Origin: an uncultured Parabacteroides sp. | GTDB taxonomy: Bacteria; Bacteroidota; Bacteroidia; Bacteroidales; Tannerellaceae | Assembly: GCA_944325335.1 (NCBI GenBank) | Contig: CALUZR010000005.1 | Span: 1 to 64,000, forward strand | Length of the DNA stretch: 64,000 nucleotides | Reading direction: 5' to 3' | In this document: one piece after another, positions 51,709 to 60,578 of the stretch | Layout: each line of letters starts with the position of its first letter | Numbering within the stretch: position 1 is the first letter of the stretch | The notes under the pieces: generated by a model | The model's input: the letters and a program-made list of their open reading frames with translations, nothing else | Told to the model about the DNA's origin: nothing | The model's database searches: none | Translations under genes and position numbers: made by a program

Positions 51709-52859
51709 TAAATCCGCAAAACAGGATTGCTATCGATTTGCAACGAATCCACGGCTGCTTTCAATGCTTCATCTTTCAGCTTATCTTTATGCTCCAGATA
51801 CAAGGCATTGGAAGCAAGCATAAAGAGCAGGTTTCCGTCTGCATAGAAGCTAATTTCATATTCGCTTATATCAAACGCGCCATCCAAGAAAAGACCCGTA
51901 TCGGTCAGTTCGGAAAAGCGGGTGTTTGCCTTTGTCTTCCGGTCCAGGCAAAGGTATTTATCTGTCCCGTGGTCGAGGTAAGCAAGCAATATCTTATCTG
52001 GCAATACATAAAGGGAAGAGATGCCAAACGCATAATCGGCTACCGTTACCTTTTGGTGGAAATCCATAATGTCCTTATACCGTTCGGCCAAAAGGGAGGC
52101 AGGCATCTTTGCACTTCCAAAATCCATATAATAAGCGGGTACGCATCCGGTGGAGGAAATCCGGTAAATGGTATCGTTGAAGTTTTCGGCAAAGAACGTT
52201 TCGCCTCCGGTTTGACTTAGGTGCGAGCCGCCCATGATATGCAAAAATTCCGCTTTATTGGGTGCTATCGGATAGAAATGCCGCTCGACTTCACCCGTTT
52301 GCAGGTTTACGACCGAGAATTTGCACGCATTCACTTCGGGCGTGATTTGATTGCCGCTATACAAAAGGGCATGCGTCGCATCGAGCCATTGCAGGTTCGT
52401 ACACCAAAAGTCTATTTTAATTTCCCGTAAAAACGCCCCTTGGTAATCGTAGCACGCCAAGCGGCTTTTCCGCATATCCCATATCCAGATTTGCTTTTTC
52501 TGCTTATCTACCATGAAATCAGCAATCGTGAGGTATTCTTCCGGCCCTTCTCCCCGACGTTGGATCGCATGGTGGAAGCGGCCTGTTTTATCGAAAAAGG
52601 AAATGGCTTGGTTGCTTCCGATGAGGTAATAATCTTTGTCGGCATAAATCCGGTTGGTAAAAGCCACGAGGGCACTATCAGTCATTTCCAAAACGACCGT
52701 ATGGGCATCGGGCGACAAGGTTTGAAGGTCAAACACTTGTTCGTTTTCTCCCACATTCACTACGGCGAATGCCTCGCCTTCCGACGGGCGATCCGCACAT
52801 CCACTTGTCCACATAATCCCTACGACGAGGGCAATGGTTTCAATCCATTTCTTTTTCAT
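51663..52859 (-). CDS. Six-bladed beta-propeller lipoprotein
   Basis: 398 residues. The lipobox ends IMWTSGC. Family features: FDLQTLSPDAHTVVLEMT at the mature start, the conserved loop HAIQRRGEGPEEYLTIADF, and DKQKKQIWIWDMRKSRLACYD in two strands. The last codons overlap the 3' end of the converging regulator by 46 bp. It has its own consensus promoter (52917-52946). Probable periplasm-facing lipoprotein; ligand unknown. Confidence 0.78.
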   Translation of the reverse strand: MKKKWIETIALVVGIMWTSGCADRPSEGEAFAVVNVGENEQVFDLQTLSPDAHTVVLEMTDSALVAFTNRIYADKDYYLIGSNQAISFFDKTGRFHHAIQRRGEGPEEYLTIADFMVDKQKKQIWIWDMRKSRLACYDYQGAFLREIKIDFWCTNLQWLDATHALLYSGNQITPEVNACKFSVVNLQTGEVERHFYPIAPNKAEFLHIMGGSHLSQTGGETFFAENFNDTIYRISSTGCVPAYYMDFGSAKMPASLLAERYKDIMDFHQKVTVADYAFGISSLYVLPDKILLAYLDHGTDKYLCLDRKTKANTRFSELTDTGLFLDGAFDISEYEISFYADGNLLFMLASNALYLEHKDKLKDEALKAAVDSLQIDSNPVLRIYQWPDEASSPGKTNR

Positions 52860-52916
52860 GTTTTTATTTTTTATTTATTAACCAAGAAATTCTGCATTTT
52901 CTCTTTTTCCGAGAGG

Positions 52917-52946
52917 CAAAAGTAAACCAATCGATTGTAGAAGCAA
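52917..52946 (-). promoter_or_regulatory. Promoter of the propeller lipoprotein gene at 52859
   Basis: On the minus strand TTG (52944-52946), a 19-bp spacer, and TACTTTTG (52917-52924) match the Bacteroidetes primary promoter. The predicted leader is about 50 nt. Confidence 0.7.
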
Positions 52947-53000
52947 AATAAAAAGATATAAAGTTTCAAAAAAAACAAAACACTTGCTCTTTCTGAAAAA

Positions 53001-53088
53001 ACATAGGCATAAAGGCGGAGATTTATAACTATGTTTCCCGGCAATTATAGGCATAAACAAAAGCAAACATAGGCATGGTTTTTCGAAG
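53001..53088. repeat. Tandem dyad array F, 4 x 22 bp
   Basis: Units 53001-53022, 53023-53044, 53045-53066 and 53067-53088. Cores are ACATAGGCATAAA, TTATAACTATGTTT, TTATAGGCATAAAC and ACATAGGCATGGTTT, so half-sites swap between units as in the other arrays. It lies between the divergent propeller gene and rpoN, covering most of the 52860-53185 gap. Confidence 0.82.
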
Positions 53089-53185
53089 AATCAAAAGTCG
53101 TATGCTTTTATTAAACATTTTCCTGTTGCCGGTTCGAATGAAAATGCGTATGTTTGCATGTTGATATTTTAAGACAAGGCGTTTT

Positions 53186-54655
53186 ATGTTAAAACAACAA
53201 CTACGGCAACAATTGCAACAGAAGCTTTCACCGCAGCAGATCCAATTGATCCGTTTGCTGGAACTCCCGACCATCGAGTTGGAAGAGAAGGTAAAACATG
53301 AATTGGAAGAGAACCCTGCGCTGGAGGAAGGGATGGATGCGCCGGATGGTTTTGACCAAACGGATGCGAACGAACCCGAAGAGACGGACACCGACCGCGC
53401 GAACGACAACGAGGCCGACGCCGACCTCTCGCTGGGCGATTACCTAACCGAAGACGACATACCCGATTATAAACTCCAAGAACTGCGCGACAAGGCGGAC
53501 AAGAAGGAGGAAATTCCTTTCTCGGTCAGCGAATCGCTCAACGAATATTTGCTTCAACAACTCGGCCTTCGCAATTTGCCCGAAAAGGAGATGAAGATTG
53601 CCGAATACATCATCGGGAATATTGATGACGACGGATACCTGCGCCGCGATTTGAACGCCATTGCCGACGATTTGATTTTCCAAGCCGGCATGGACATTTC
53701 TGAAAAGGATATCGAACCGGTATTGCAAATCATCCAAGACTTTGAGCCGGCCGGCGTTGGGGCACGCAACCTGAAAGAGTGCTTGCTCATCCAACTCAAG
53801 AAGCGGGAACCCAACGAAAAGACACACTATGCGGAGCGTATCTTGGAGGAATATTTCGACGAGTTCACGCGGAAGCATTACGATAAAATCCTCCGCGGAT
53901 TAAATATTTCGGAAGAGAAGCTGAAAGAGATTGTCCGCGAAATCACGACGCTCAACCCGAAGCCGGGCAATGAATGGGGCGGTACTATGGAATCGGCCAT
54001 GACGCAAATCGTGCCCGACTTTATCGTGGATGCGAACAATGGCGAAATTACCCTTTCGATGAACAACCGCGGCATACCGGATTTGCGCGTCAATAAAGAA
54101 TATGTGGCCATGTTTGAAGACTATTCGAACAATAAAGCCAACCAAACCACAGAGCGGCGCAATGCCATCCAGTTTGTGAAGCAAAAGCTCGACTCCGCGC
54201 AATGGTTCATCGACGCCATCAAGCAGCGGCAAAACACCCTCCAGCGGACGATGGAAACCATCATCCAGCTCCAGCGCGAGTTTTTCCTGACGGGCGATGA
54301 AAGCACGCTCCATCCAATGATATTGAAAGACGTGGCTGAACGTGCCGGATTCGACATCTCAACCATTTCGCGCGTCAGCAATAGCAAGTATGTGCAAACC
54401 AACTTTGGCATTTATCCCTTGAAATATTTCTTCTCTGAATCGATGCAAACAGATAGCGGCGAAGAAATATCGACGCGCGAAGTCAAAAAGATTATGAAAG
54501 AGCATATCGACGCGGAAGATAAGCGAAAGCCACTGACCGACGAGGAATTAGCATCCATTCTAAAGGAAAAAGGATACGTCATTGCCCGGCGGACGGTCGC
54601 TAAATATCGTGAACAATTGGGCTTGCCTGTTGCTCGTCTTCGAAAAGAGATATAA
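53186..54655 (+). CDS. rpoN: RNA polymerase sigma-54 factor
   Basis: 489 residues. The glutamine-rich region I (LKQQLRQQLQQKLSPQQIQ), an acidic region II (about 50-95) and the core-binding and DNA-binding regions are present; the RpoN box is ARRTVAKYREQLGLP near the C-terminus. It directs RNA polymerase to -24/-12 promoters and needs an AAA+ activator, none of which is in this window. It is followed within 11 nt by a membrane protein gene and then gcvH. Array F lies in its upstream region. Confidence 0.97.
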   Translation: MLKQQLRQQLQQKLSPQQIQLIRLLELPTIELEEKVKHELEENPALEEGMDAPDGFDQTDANEPEETDTDRANDNEADADLSLGDYLTEDDIPDYKLQELRDKADKKEEIPFSVSESLNEYLLQQLGLRNLPEKEMKIAEYIIGNIDDDGYLRRDLNAIADDLIFQAGMDISEKDIEPVLQIIQDFEPAGVGARNLKECLLIQLKKREPNEKTHYAERILEEYFDEFTRKHYDKILRGLNISEEKLKEIVREITTLNPKPGNEWGGTMESAMTQIVPDFIVDANNGEITLSMNNRGIPDLRVNKEYVAMFEDYSNNKANQTTERRNAIQFVKQKLDSAQWFIDAIKQRQNTLQRTMETIIQLQREFFLTGDESTLHPMILKDVAERAGFDISTISRVSNSKYVQTNFGIYPLKYFFSESMQTDSGEEISTREVKKIMKEHIDAEDKRKPLTDEELASILKEKGYVIARRTVAKYREQLGLPVARLRKEI

Positions 54656-54666
54656 TTTTGCAGGCA

Positions 54667-55287
54667 ATGAAGACGATGGCAAACATATTATCCGGCTTAT
54701 TCCACCCGTTGTTGATGGCCACATACGGGATGGGATTGGCGTTTATGTCCACTTACCTGGTAATTTATCCTTTGCCACTCAAACTTTGGATTCTTTCGGG
54801 CGTATTCCTGATGACGGCGGCCTTGCCTGCCTTGTTCATCTATTTGATGTTTCAGCTCAAAGCAGATGCCGACTGGAGTTTGGACCAGCGTCGCCGGCGA
54901 ACATTGCCCTATCTGGTTTATATCGGAGGCAGTGTAGCAAGTGCACTCTTCCTTTACAAGATGTTGATGCCTTTCTGGATTTCTGCCATGTTCTTAGGGG
55001 TAGCTATCGCCATGTTGCTGGCTTTATGCATTAATTTCTTCTGGAAAATAAGCGCGCACATGATTGGATTGGGCGGCTTGTTGGGTGGAATGATGGGCGT
55101 GGCACGTATGTATTTCATGAACCCGTATATAGGCTTCATGATTGTATTGTTGGTAGGAGGCCTGGTTGGTTCGGCACGTTTGATATTGCAAAAACATACG
55201 TGCGGGCAGCTCTTGGCCGGATATGGATTGGGATTTATAAGTATTTATATATCTTCATTATTGAGTTATTTCTATTTTTTCATTTAA
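54667..55287 (+). CDS. PAP2-like integral membrane protein
   Basis: About 206 residues; I chose the ATG at 54667 over the TTG at 54658. There are about five or six membrane helices. The stretch [19 protein letters not shown] (about 122-140) resembles the SxHxxG motif of phosphatidic acid phosphatase type 2 proteins, but the other PAP2 motifs are weak ([11 protein letters not shown] might be a degenerate first motif). Possibly a lipid or undecaprenyl phosphatase relative. Co-transcribed with rpoN and gcvH. Confidence 0.65.
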   Translation: MKTMANILSGLFHPLLMATYGMGLAFMSTYLVIYPLPLKLWILSGVFLMTAALPALFIYLMFQLKADADWSLDQRRRRTLPYLVYIGGSVASALFLYKMLMPFWISAMFLGVAIAMLLALCINFFWKISAHMIGLGGLLGGMMGVARMYFMNPYIGFMIVLLVGGLVGSARLILQKHTCGQLLAGYGLGFISIYISSLLSYFYFFI

Positions 55288-55300
55288 AACACGAAAAGAC

Positions 55301-55681
55301 ATGAATTTTCCAACAGATGTAAAGTACACGAAGGACCATGAATGGATCCGTGTAGATGGTGATGTAGCTTATGTGGGTATTACGGATTATGCCCAAAGCG
55401 AATTAGGTGAAATTGTCTATGTAGACATTACGACAGAAGGCGAAACGGTGGCCAAAGAGGAGGCTTTCGGTACCATCGAAGCTGTAAAAACCGTATCCGA
55501 TCTGTTTATGCCCGTGAGTGGTGAAGTCCTCGAAGTTAATCCGGAGTTGGAGGATGCTCCGCAACTTGTCAACGAAGACGCGTACGGCAAAGGATGGATC
55601 ATCAAAATTTCCATCTCCGATCCGGCCGAACTGGACGAACTCCTCGATGCGGCAGAATACGAGAAGACGATCAACAAATAA
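55301..55681 (+). CDS. gcvH: Glycine cleavage system H protein
   Basis: 126 residues, standard size. The lipoyl-lysine lies in [19 protein letters not shown] (about residues 58-76), and [20 protein letters not shown] is the typical start. It shuttles the aminomethyl group among the P, T and L proteins in glycine breakdown. No other gcv gene is in the window. It begins 13 nt after the PAP2-like gene. Confidence 0.96.
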   Translation: MNFPTDVKYTKDHEWIRVDGDVAYVGITDYAQSELGEIVYVDITTEGETVAKEEAFGTIEAVKTVSDLFMPVSGEVLEVNPELEDAPQLVNEDAYGKGWIIKISISDPAELDELLDAAEYEKTINK

Positions 55682-55742
55682 TCAACCTTTGGTAGAATCA
55701 AGTTGTCGTCTTAATAGGCTATATTGTATCAAAAAGAAGCTG

Positions 55743-55774
55743 GGAAACGCTAAATGAATGATTTTAGCGTTTCC
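55743..55774. repeat. Hairpin in the gcvH-purE gap
   Basis: Perfect 12-bp arms GGAAACGCTAAA (55743-55754) and TTTAGCGTTTCC (55763-55774) with an 8-nt loop; a weaker inverted repeat (GCTGGA...TCCAGC) follows to about 55820. There is no T run. It may terminate gcvH or be a small palindromic element. Confidence 0.6.
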
Positions 55775-55874
55775 AGTTGCTGGAGCGCCTAAAATCTTAG
55801 ATTGGGGAGTTTCCAGCACGAAGCAAGCGTAAAGACATCGATTTAAATGTTCTATTTTTAATACTAAAAAGAAT

Positions 55875-56381
55875 ATGACACCAATAGTTAGTATTATCAT
55901 GGGAAGTACTTCGGACCTGCCCGTCATGGAAAAGGCGGCGAAGTTCCTCGACGAGATGGAAATTCCCTTCGAAATGCACGCCCTCTCCGCCCATCGCACG
56001 CCGGAAGAGGTCGAGAAATTTGCCAAAGGCGCGAAAGAGCGCGGCATTAAAGTAATTATTGCGGCAGCTGGCATGGCGGCACACCTTTGCGGCGTAATCG
56101 CTTCGATGACCACGGTACCGGTCATTGGCGTACCTATCAATTCGACGCTCGACGGTATGGATGCGCTCCTCGCCATCGTACAAATGCCTCCGGGAATCCC
56201 GGTTGCTACGGTTGGTATCAACGCTTCGCTCAACGCTGGTATTTTAGCCGTGCAAATGTTGGCCGTAGGCGATGAATCTTTGCAAGTCAAATTAGCCCAA
56301 TACAAAGAAAACTTGAAACAAAAGATTGTAAAAGCCAACGAAGACTTGGCGAAAGTGTCTTATAAGTTTAAAACGAATTAA
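55875..56381 (+). CDS. purE: N5-carboxyaminoimidazole ribonucleotide mutase
   Basis: 168 residues. The start IVSIIMGSTSDLPVMEKA and SAHRTPEEVEKFAKGA, followed by AAAGMAAHLCGVIAS, are the class I PurE signatures. It moves the carboxyl group of N5-CAIR to C4 in purine synthesis; the matching PurK is not in the window. ispG starts 2 nt after its stop. Confidence 0.96.
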   Translation: MTPIVSIIMGSTSDLPVMEKAAKFLDEMEIPFEMHALSAHRTPEEVEKFAKGAKERGIKVIIAAAGMAAHLCGVIASMTTVPVIGVPINSTLDGMDALLAIVQMPPGIPVATVGINASLNAGILAVQMLAVGDESLQVKLAQYKENLKQKIVKANEDLAKVSYKFKTN

Positions 56382-56383
56382 GC

Positions 56384-58312
56384 ATGAAGAATGACGAATC
56401 TCGGCTTAATGAAGAATTAAAAATGAAGAAGGAAGAATTGGCACCTTCTGATTCTTCCTTCTTCATTCCTCATTCTTCATTCGATCCGTTTAATTATTCT
56501 CGCCGGAAAACATCGGTCGTTCAAATAGGCGATACACCGCTGGGCGGAGAGAATCCGATTCGTATCCAGTCGATGGCAAACGTCTCGACGATGGATACGG
56601 AAGCGTCTGTAGCGCAAGCTATCCGCATGATTGAAGCCGGGGCGGAATATGTCCGCTTTACAGCACAGGGTGAACGTGAGGCGCATAATTTAGGAAATAT
56701 CCGCCGTATCTTGCACGAGAAAGGTTATACGACACCACTCGTGGCCGACATCCATTTCAATCCGAAAGCCGCCGATGCCGCAGCTCTGGAAGTCGAGAAA
56801 GTTCGTATCAATCCGGGTAATTACGTGGATCGCGTGAAGACCTTTAACCACGTGGAATATACGGACGAAGAATATGCCGCCGAGCTTCAGAAGATTCGTG
56901 AACGCTTCGTACCATTCCTTCATATCTGCAAAGCACACCATACGGCCATTCGGATTGGCGTGAACCACGGTTCGCTTTCCGACCGTATCATGAGCCGTTA
57001 CGGAGATACACCGCGCGGGATGGTAGAATCGTGTATGGAGTTTTTACGGATTTGCCGAGAGGAGGATTTCCCGCATGTAGTTATTTCGATAAAAGCATCG
57101 AACACCGTCGTGATGGTAAAAACAGTCCGCCTTTTGGTCGAGACGATGGACAAAGAGGACATGCATTATCCTTTGCATCTTGGCGTCACGGAAGCGGGCG
57201 ATGGCGAAGATGGACGCATTAAAAGTGCCGTCGGAATCGGTGCTTTATTGGCCGATGGCATCGGAGATACCATCCGTGTTTCGCTGAGCGAAGAACCGGA
57301 AGCCGAGATTCCCGTAGCGCAAAAGTTGGTGGATTATATCCTTGAGCGCGAAGGTCATCAACCCATCGAGGGAGAAATAGCGCCGGCTTACGACCCCGTA
57401 TCGTGCGAACGTCGGCGGACACGCACCGTGGAGGGAATCGGTTCAGGTTGTCTTCCGATCGTCATATCCGACCGATCAGGGGGCGATTTCGAATTTAATC
57501 CGAATGCCCAGCCCGATTTCTTGTATATCGGACAAGAAAATCCGGACAATTTGCCCGACCATTTCCGCCTTTTGGTCGATGCTCCTTTCTGGCAACCTCG
57601 CCCGAATGCATATCCTTGTTTTATCGCCTCGGAAGCCGAAGAGATGAAAAAACTGGATGCGCCATTGAAGTTTATCCGCTTGACCTATCCCGATTTGACG
57701 GACGACATGCTTCGCATCTTGCGGGAAGATAAGTCTGTTGTGGTGATCCTCAGTACGCATCATCGGAATGGGGTTGGAGAACAACGCGCGGCATTGCACC
57801 GGCTTTGGAGGGCGGGTATCGATGTGCCGGTCATACTCCATCGCGAATATGATGAGAAAGAGACGGAATCGCTTCAATTAAAGGCATCGGCCGATTTGGG
57901 TGCCTTGCTTTTGGATGGATTTGGCGAGGGCGTCATGCTCCACGATGAGCGTATTCCAGCCTCTATCTTAGATAATACGATGTTCGGTATCTTGCAAGCC
58001 TCAAAAGTGCGCATTAGCAAGACGGAATACATCTCTTGTCCCAGTTGCGGACGTACGCTCTACGACCTCCAAACGACGATTGCCCGCATCAAAGAGGCTA
58101 CTTCTCATTTGAAGGGCTTAAAGATAGGCATTATGGGATGCATCGTGAATGGCCCGGGCGAAATGGCGGATGCCGATTACGGATACGTCGGTGCGGGCGT
58201 GAATCGTATTAGCCTTTACAAAGGAAAGACGTGCGTATTGAAAAATATCCCCGAGGAAGAGGCCGTCGAACGCTTAGTGCAACTGATAAAAGATAACGGT
58301 GATTGGCGTTAA
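56384..58312 (+). CDS. ispG: 4-hydroxy-3-methylbut-2-en-1-yl diphosphate synthase (long form)
   Basis: 642 residues. The TIM barrel starts at about residue 43 (FNYSRRKTSVVQIGDTPLGG, then NPIRIQSMANVSTMDTEA). The C-terminal domain holds the Fe-S cysteines in SCPSCGRTLYDLQ and MGCIVNGPGE. A central insertion (about 270-500) is the large-form feature of Bacteroidetes, chlamydiae and plants. It makes HMBPP in the MEP isoprenoid pathway. The first 33 or so codons come from an inverted-repeat element (56408-56481) and there is no ATG between it and the conserved start, so the element supplies the N-terminus. An internal ATG at 56423 is an alternative start. Confidence 0.95.
   Translation: MKNDESRLNEELKMKKEELAPSDSSFFIPHSSFDPFNYSRRKTSVVQIGDTPLGGENPIRIQSMANVSTMDTEASVAQAIRMIEAGAEYVRFTAQGEREAHNLGNIRRILHEKGYTTPLVADIHFNPKAADAAALEVEKVRINPGNYVDRVKTFNHVEYTDEEYAAELQKIRERFVPFLHICKAHHTAIRIGVNHGSLSDRIMSRYGDTPRGMVESCMEFLRICREEDFPHVVISIKASNTVVMVKTVRLLVETMDKEDMHYPLHLGVTEAGDGEDGRIKSAVGIGALLADGIGDTIRVSLSEEPEAEIPVAQKLVDYILEREGHQPIEGEIAPAYDPVSCERRRTRTVEGIGSGCLPIVISDRSGGDFEFNPNAQPDFLYIGQENPDNLPDHFRLLVDAPFWQPRPNAYPCFIASEAEEMKKLDAPLKFIRLTYPDLTDDMLRILREDKSVVVILSTHHRNGVGEQRAALHRLWRAGIDVPVILHREYDEKETESLQLKASADLGALLLDGFGEGVMLHDERIPASILDNTMFGILQASKVRISKTEYISCPSCGRTLYDLQTTIARIKEATSHLKGLKIGIMGCIVNGPGEMADADYGYVGAGVNRISLYKGKTCVLKNIPEEEAVERLVQLIKDNGDWR
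56408..56481. repeat. 31-bp inverted repeat inside the 5' end of ispG
   Basis: Arms 56408-56438 and 56451-56481 pair at 27 of 31 positions around a 12-nt loop. The arms start AATGAAGAATTAAAAATGAA. It resembles the MITE-like elements elsewhere in the window in size and form, but is read in frame as the N-terminus of IspG. Confidence 0.85.
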
Positions 58313-58314
58313 AC

Positions 58315-58365
58315 ATAACTATAAATGACTCCGATTATAACTATAAACGATTTCGATTATAACGA
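58315..58365. repeat. Tandem dyad array H, about 2.3 x 22 bp (same family as array G)
   Basis: Units 58315-58336 and 58337-58358, then a fragment. Both start ATAACTATAAA and end CCGATT or TCGATT. It begins 2 nt after the ispG stop and runs almost to the dut start, just as array G fills the uvrC-dtd gap. Confidence 0.78.
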
Positions 58366-58371
58366 TGAATT

Positions 58372-58803
58372 ATGAAGGTAGAAATTATCAATAAATCACA
58401 TCACCCCCTGCCCGCTTATGCGACACCGCTATCGGCAGGGATGGACATCCGGGCAAATCTCTCGGAACCAATAGAGATTAAGCCATTAGAACGGAAGTTA
58501 ATTCCTACAGGCTTGTATATCGCTTTACCAGAAGGATACGAAGCCCAGATGCGTCCGCGGAGTGGTTTGGCGTTGAAACATGGCATCACGCTCCTGAATA
58601 CGCCTGGCACGATTGATGCGGATTACCGTGGGGAGATTGGCATTATCCTGGTAAATCTCTCGAACGAGCCTTTTGTGGTAAACGATGGCGAGCGGATTTG
58701 CCAGATGGTCATTGCCGCCCATGCGCAAGTAGAATGGCAACCCGTCGAGGTATTGGGCGAAACCGAACGCGGTGCGGGCGGATTCGGACATACAGGTAAG
58801 TAA
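58372..58803 (+). CDS. dut: dUTP diphosphatase
   Basis: 143 residues. The five trimeric dUTPase motifs are visible: [45 protein letters not shown] and [11 protein letters not shown]. It hydrolyses dUTP to dUMP and pyrophosphate, limiting uracil in DNA and supplying dTMP synthesis. The gene is followed 14 nt later by a TPR protein gene. Confidence 0.97.
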   Translation: MKVEIINKSHHPLPAYATPLSAGMDIRANLSEPIEIKPLERKLIPTGLYIALPEGYEAQMRPRSGLALKHGITLLNTPGTIDADYRGEIGIILVNLSNEPFVVNDGERICQMVIAAHAQVEWQPVEVLGETERGAGGFGHTGK

Positions 58804-58817
58804 TATAAAAATAAAGA

Positions 58818-60578
58818 ATGAAATACAAAAAGATAAAGCATGCCGCTTGTATAGGCGTTTTATTATTCGTCCTGCTTCCTTCCTTCGTACACGCTATTGG
58901 CGTGAAGAGGGCAGATTGCCGGGAGAAGTTGGATTACGCTACCCAGCGTAAATTCGATTACTTCTTTTATGAAGGCGAAAAGCTGAAGAATGCAGGCAAG
59001 TATGATGCGGCCTTCGATATGTTTTCCTATTGTTTGGAAATGGATTCGACCTCATCGGCCGCCTTGTTCGAGCTTTCGATGTTTTATATCCAACGCAATC
59101 GTCCGCAAACGGCCGTAGAGATGCTGAAAAAAGCCGTGGCACACGACGGGGAAAACTTTACCTATCGCATGACACTTGCCGGATTATATCGCAATTTGGG
59201 CATGTATGGCGAGGCTTCTTCGGCCTACGAAGAGTTGGTAAAACAACATCCGGAAAAGAGCGAATTGAACTATTACTTGGCAGACGCCTTGACGCAAGAG
59301 GGAGAAATCGGCAAGGCGATAGATGCCTACGATGCACTGGAATCAAGTCTTGGCATGAGCGAAATGCTCTCACTCCAGAAATACAAGCTTTACCAATCCA
59401 TCAACCAGCCGGATAGCGCGTTTATGGAAGTAGAGAAACTCGCCCAAAAATATCCGATGAATGCCCGTTATCAATTGCTTATGGGCGATTTGCATCTCGA
59501 AAACAATGAGCTGGAAAAGGCTTTGGCATGTTATCAGAAAGCGCACGAAATCGATGCGAACGACCCGCGTTATATTGTTTCAATGGCGAATTATTACGAC
59601 GCGAAGGGCGATAAAGAGGCGGCTGAGAATGAAATCCGCGCGGCATTGGTCAATGAAGAATTGGACGTGGATACGAAAGTGGCCATCCTCTCGCGTTATA
59701 TCCAACGCTTGCAACAAACTGAACAAGGATTGGATAAGGCGAACCTTCTTTTCCTAACCTTGCTCGACCAGCATCCAGAAGATGTGGAATTAAAACTCAT
59801 GTACGGAAGCCTACTTTTACTCCAAGATAAAAACGAGGAGGCGAAATTCCAATTCCAGCTCGTGACGGAAATGGATCCGAGCAATGAAGGCGCTTGGCAA
59901 CAAATGCTTAACATGGCATTGAAGACGGAAGACGTACCAGAAATCCTCCGCATTTGCCAGAAGTGCATCGAACTTTTCCCTGAATCGCCCGAATATTATT
60001 TCTATCTCGGCATCGGCTATTACCAAAAGAAAGATTACCAAAAAGCACTGGAGACTTATCAAGAGGGCTTAAAGGTGATTCCCAAAGAGAACCGGGTGCT
60101 TATTTCTAACTTCTATGGGCAAATCGGCGACCTTTATTATCAGATGGGCAACATGGAAGAAACTTATAAGGCTTATGACCAAGCTTTGAAATATAACGAG
60201 AACAATGTCTTTGTACTCAATAATTATAGCTATTTCCTGACATTAGATAAAAAGGATCTGAAGAAAGCGGAACGTATGGCGGCGCTTTGCATCAAGTTGG
60301 AACCGAACAATGCGACTTATCTCGACACTTACGCATGGGTTTTCTTCATGCAAGGCAATTATACATTGGCGAAAATATACATCGAAAACGCCCTTTCTAA
60401 AGACACGGAGAATAGTGCCGAGCTGGTTGATCATTATGGAGATATCCTCTTTATGACTGGCGATAAAGAAAAGGCCGTAGAACAATGGAAAAAGGCTAAA
60501 GAAATGGGCAAAGAATCGAAGATATTGGACGAGAAAATCGAAAAGGGTATTTACATCGAAGATACGGAAGCAAAATGA
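58818..60578 (+). CDS. Secreted TPR-repeat protein
   Basis: 586 residues. A signal peptide ends PSFVHAIG. The mature chain is tetratricopeptide repeats almost throughout (YDAAFDMFSYCLEMDSTSS, NELEKALACYQKAHEIDAND, KKDYQKALETYQEGLKVIP). It probably scaffolds a periplasmic or outer-membrane complex. Its stop overlaps the DUF4292 lipoprotein gene by 4 nt, and an EnvC-like gene follows, an order I remember as conserved in Bacteroidales. Exact function unknown. Confidence 0.8.
   Translation: MKYKKIKHAACIGVLLFVLLPSFVHAIGVKRADCREKLDYATQRKFDYFFYEGEKLKNAGKYDAAFDMFSYCLEMDSTSSAALFELSMFYIQRNRPQTAVEMLKKAVAHDGENFTYRMTLAGLYRNLGMYGEASSAYEELVKQHPEKSELNYYLADALTQEGEIGKAIDAYDALESSLGMSEMLSLQKYKLYQSINQPDSAFMEVEKLAQKYPMNARYQLLMGDLHLENNELEKALACYQKAHEIDANDPRYIVSMANYYDAKGDKEAAENEIRAALVNEELDVDTKVAILSRYIQRLQQTEQGLDKANLLFLTLLDQHPEDVELKLMYGSLLLLQDKNEEAKFQFQLVTEMDPSNEGAWQQMLNMALKTEDVPEILRICQKCIELFPESPEYYFYLGIGYYQKKDYQKALETYQEGLKVIPKENRVLISNFYGQIGDLYYQMGNMEETYKAYDQALKYNENNVFVLNNYSYFLTLDKKDLKKAERMAALCIKLEPNNATYLDTYAWVFFMQGNYTLAKIYIENALSKDTENSAELVDHYGDILFMTGDKEKAVEQWKKAKEMGKESKILDEKIEKGIYIEDTEAK

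Noticed and set aside
36629..52859. The island as a prophage or integrative element
   Set aside because: No integrase, transposase, phage structural, conjugation or relaxase gene and no attachment-site duplication is visible.
8930..58365. Tandem arrays as CRISPR arrays
   Set aside because: Units are contiguous, 21-23 bp, with no unique spacers, and there are no cas genes in the window.
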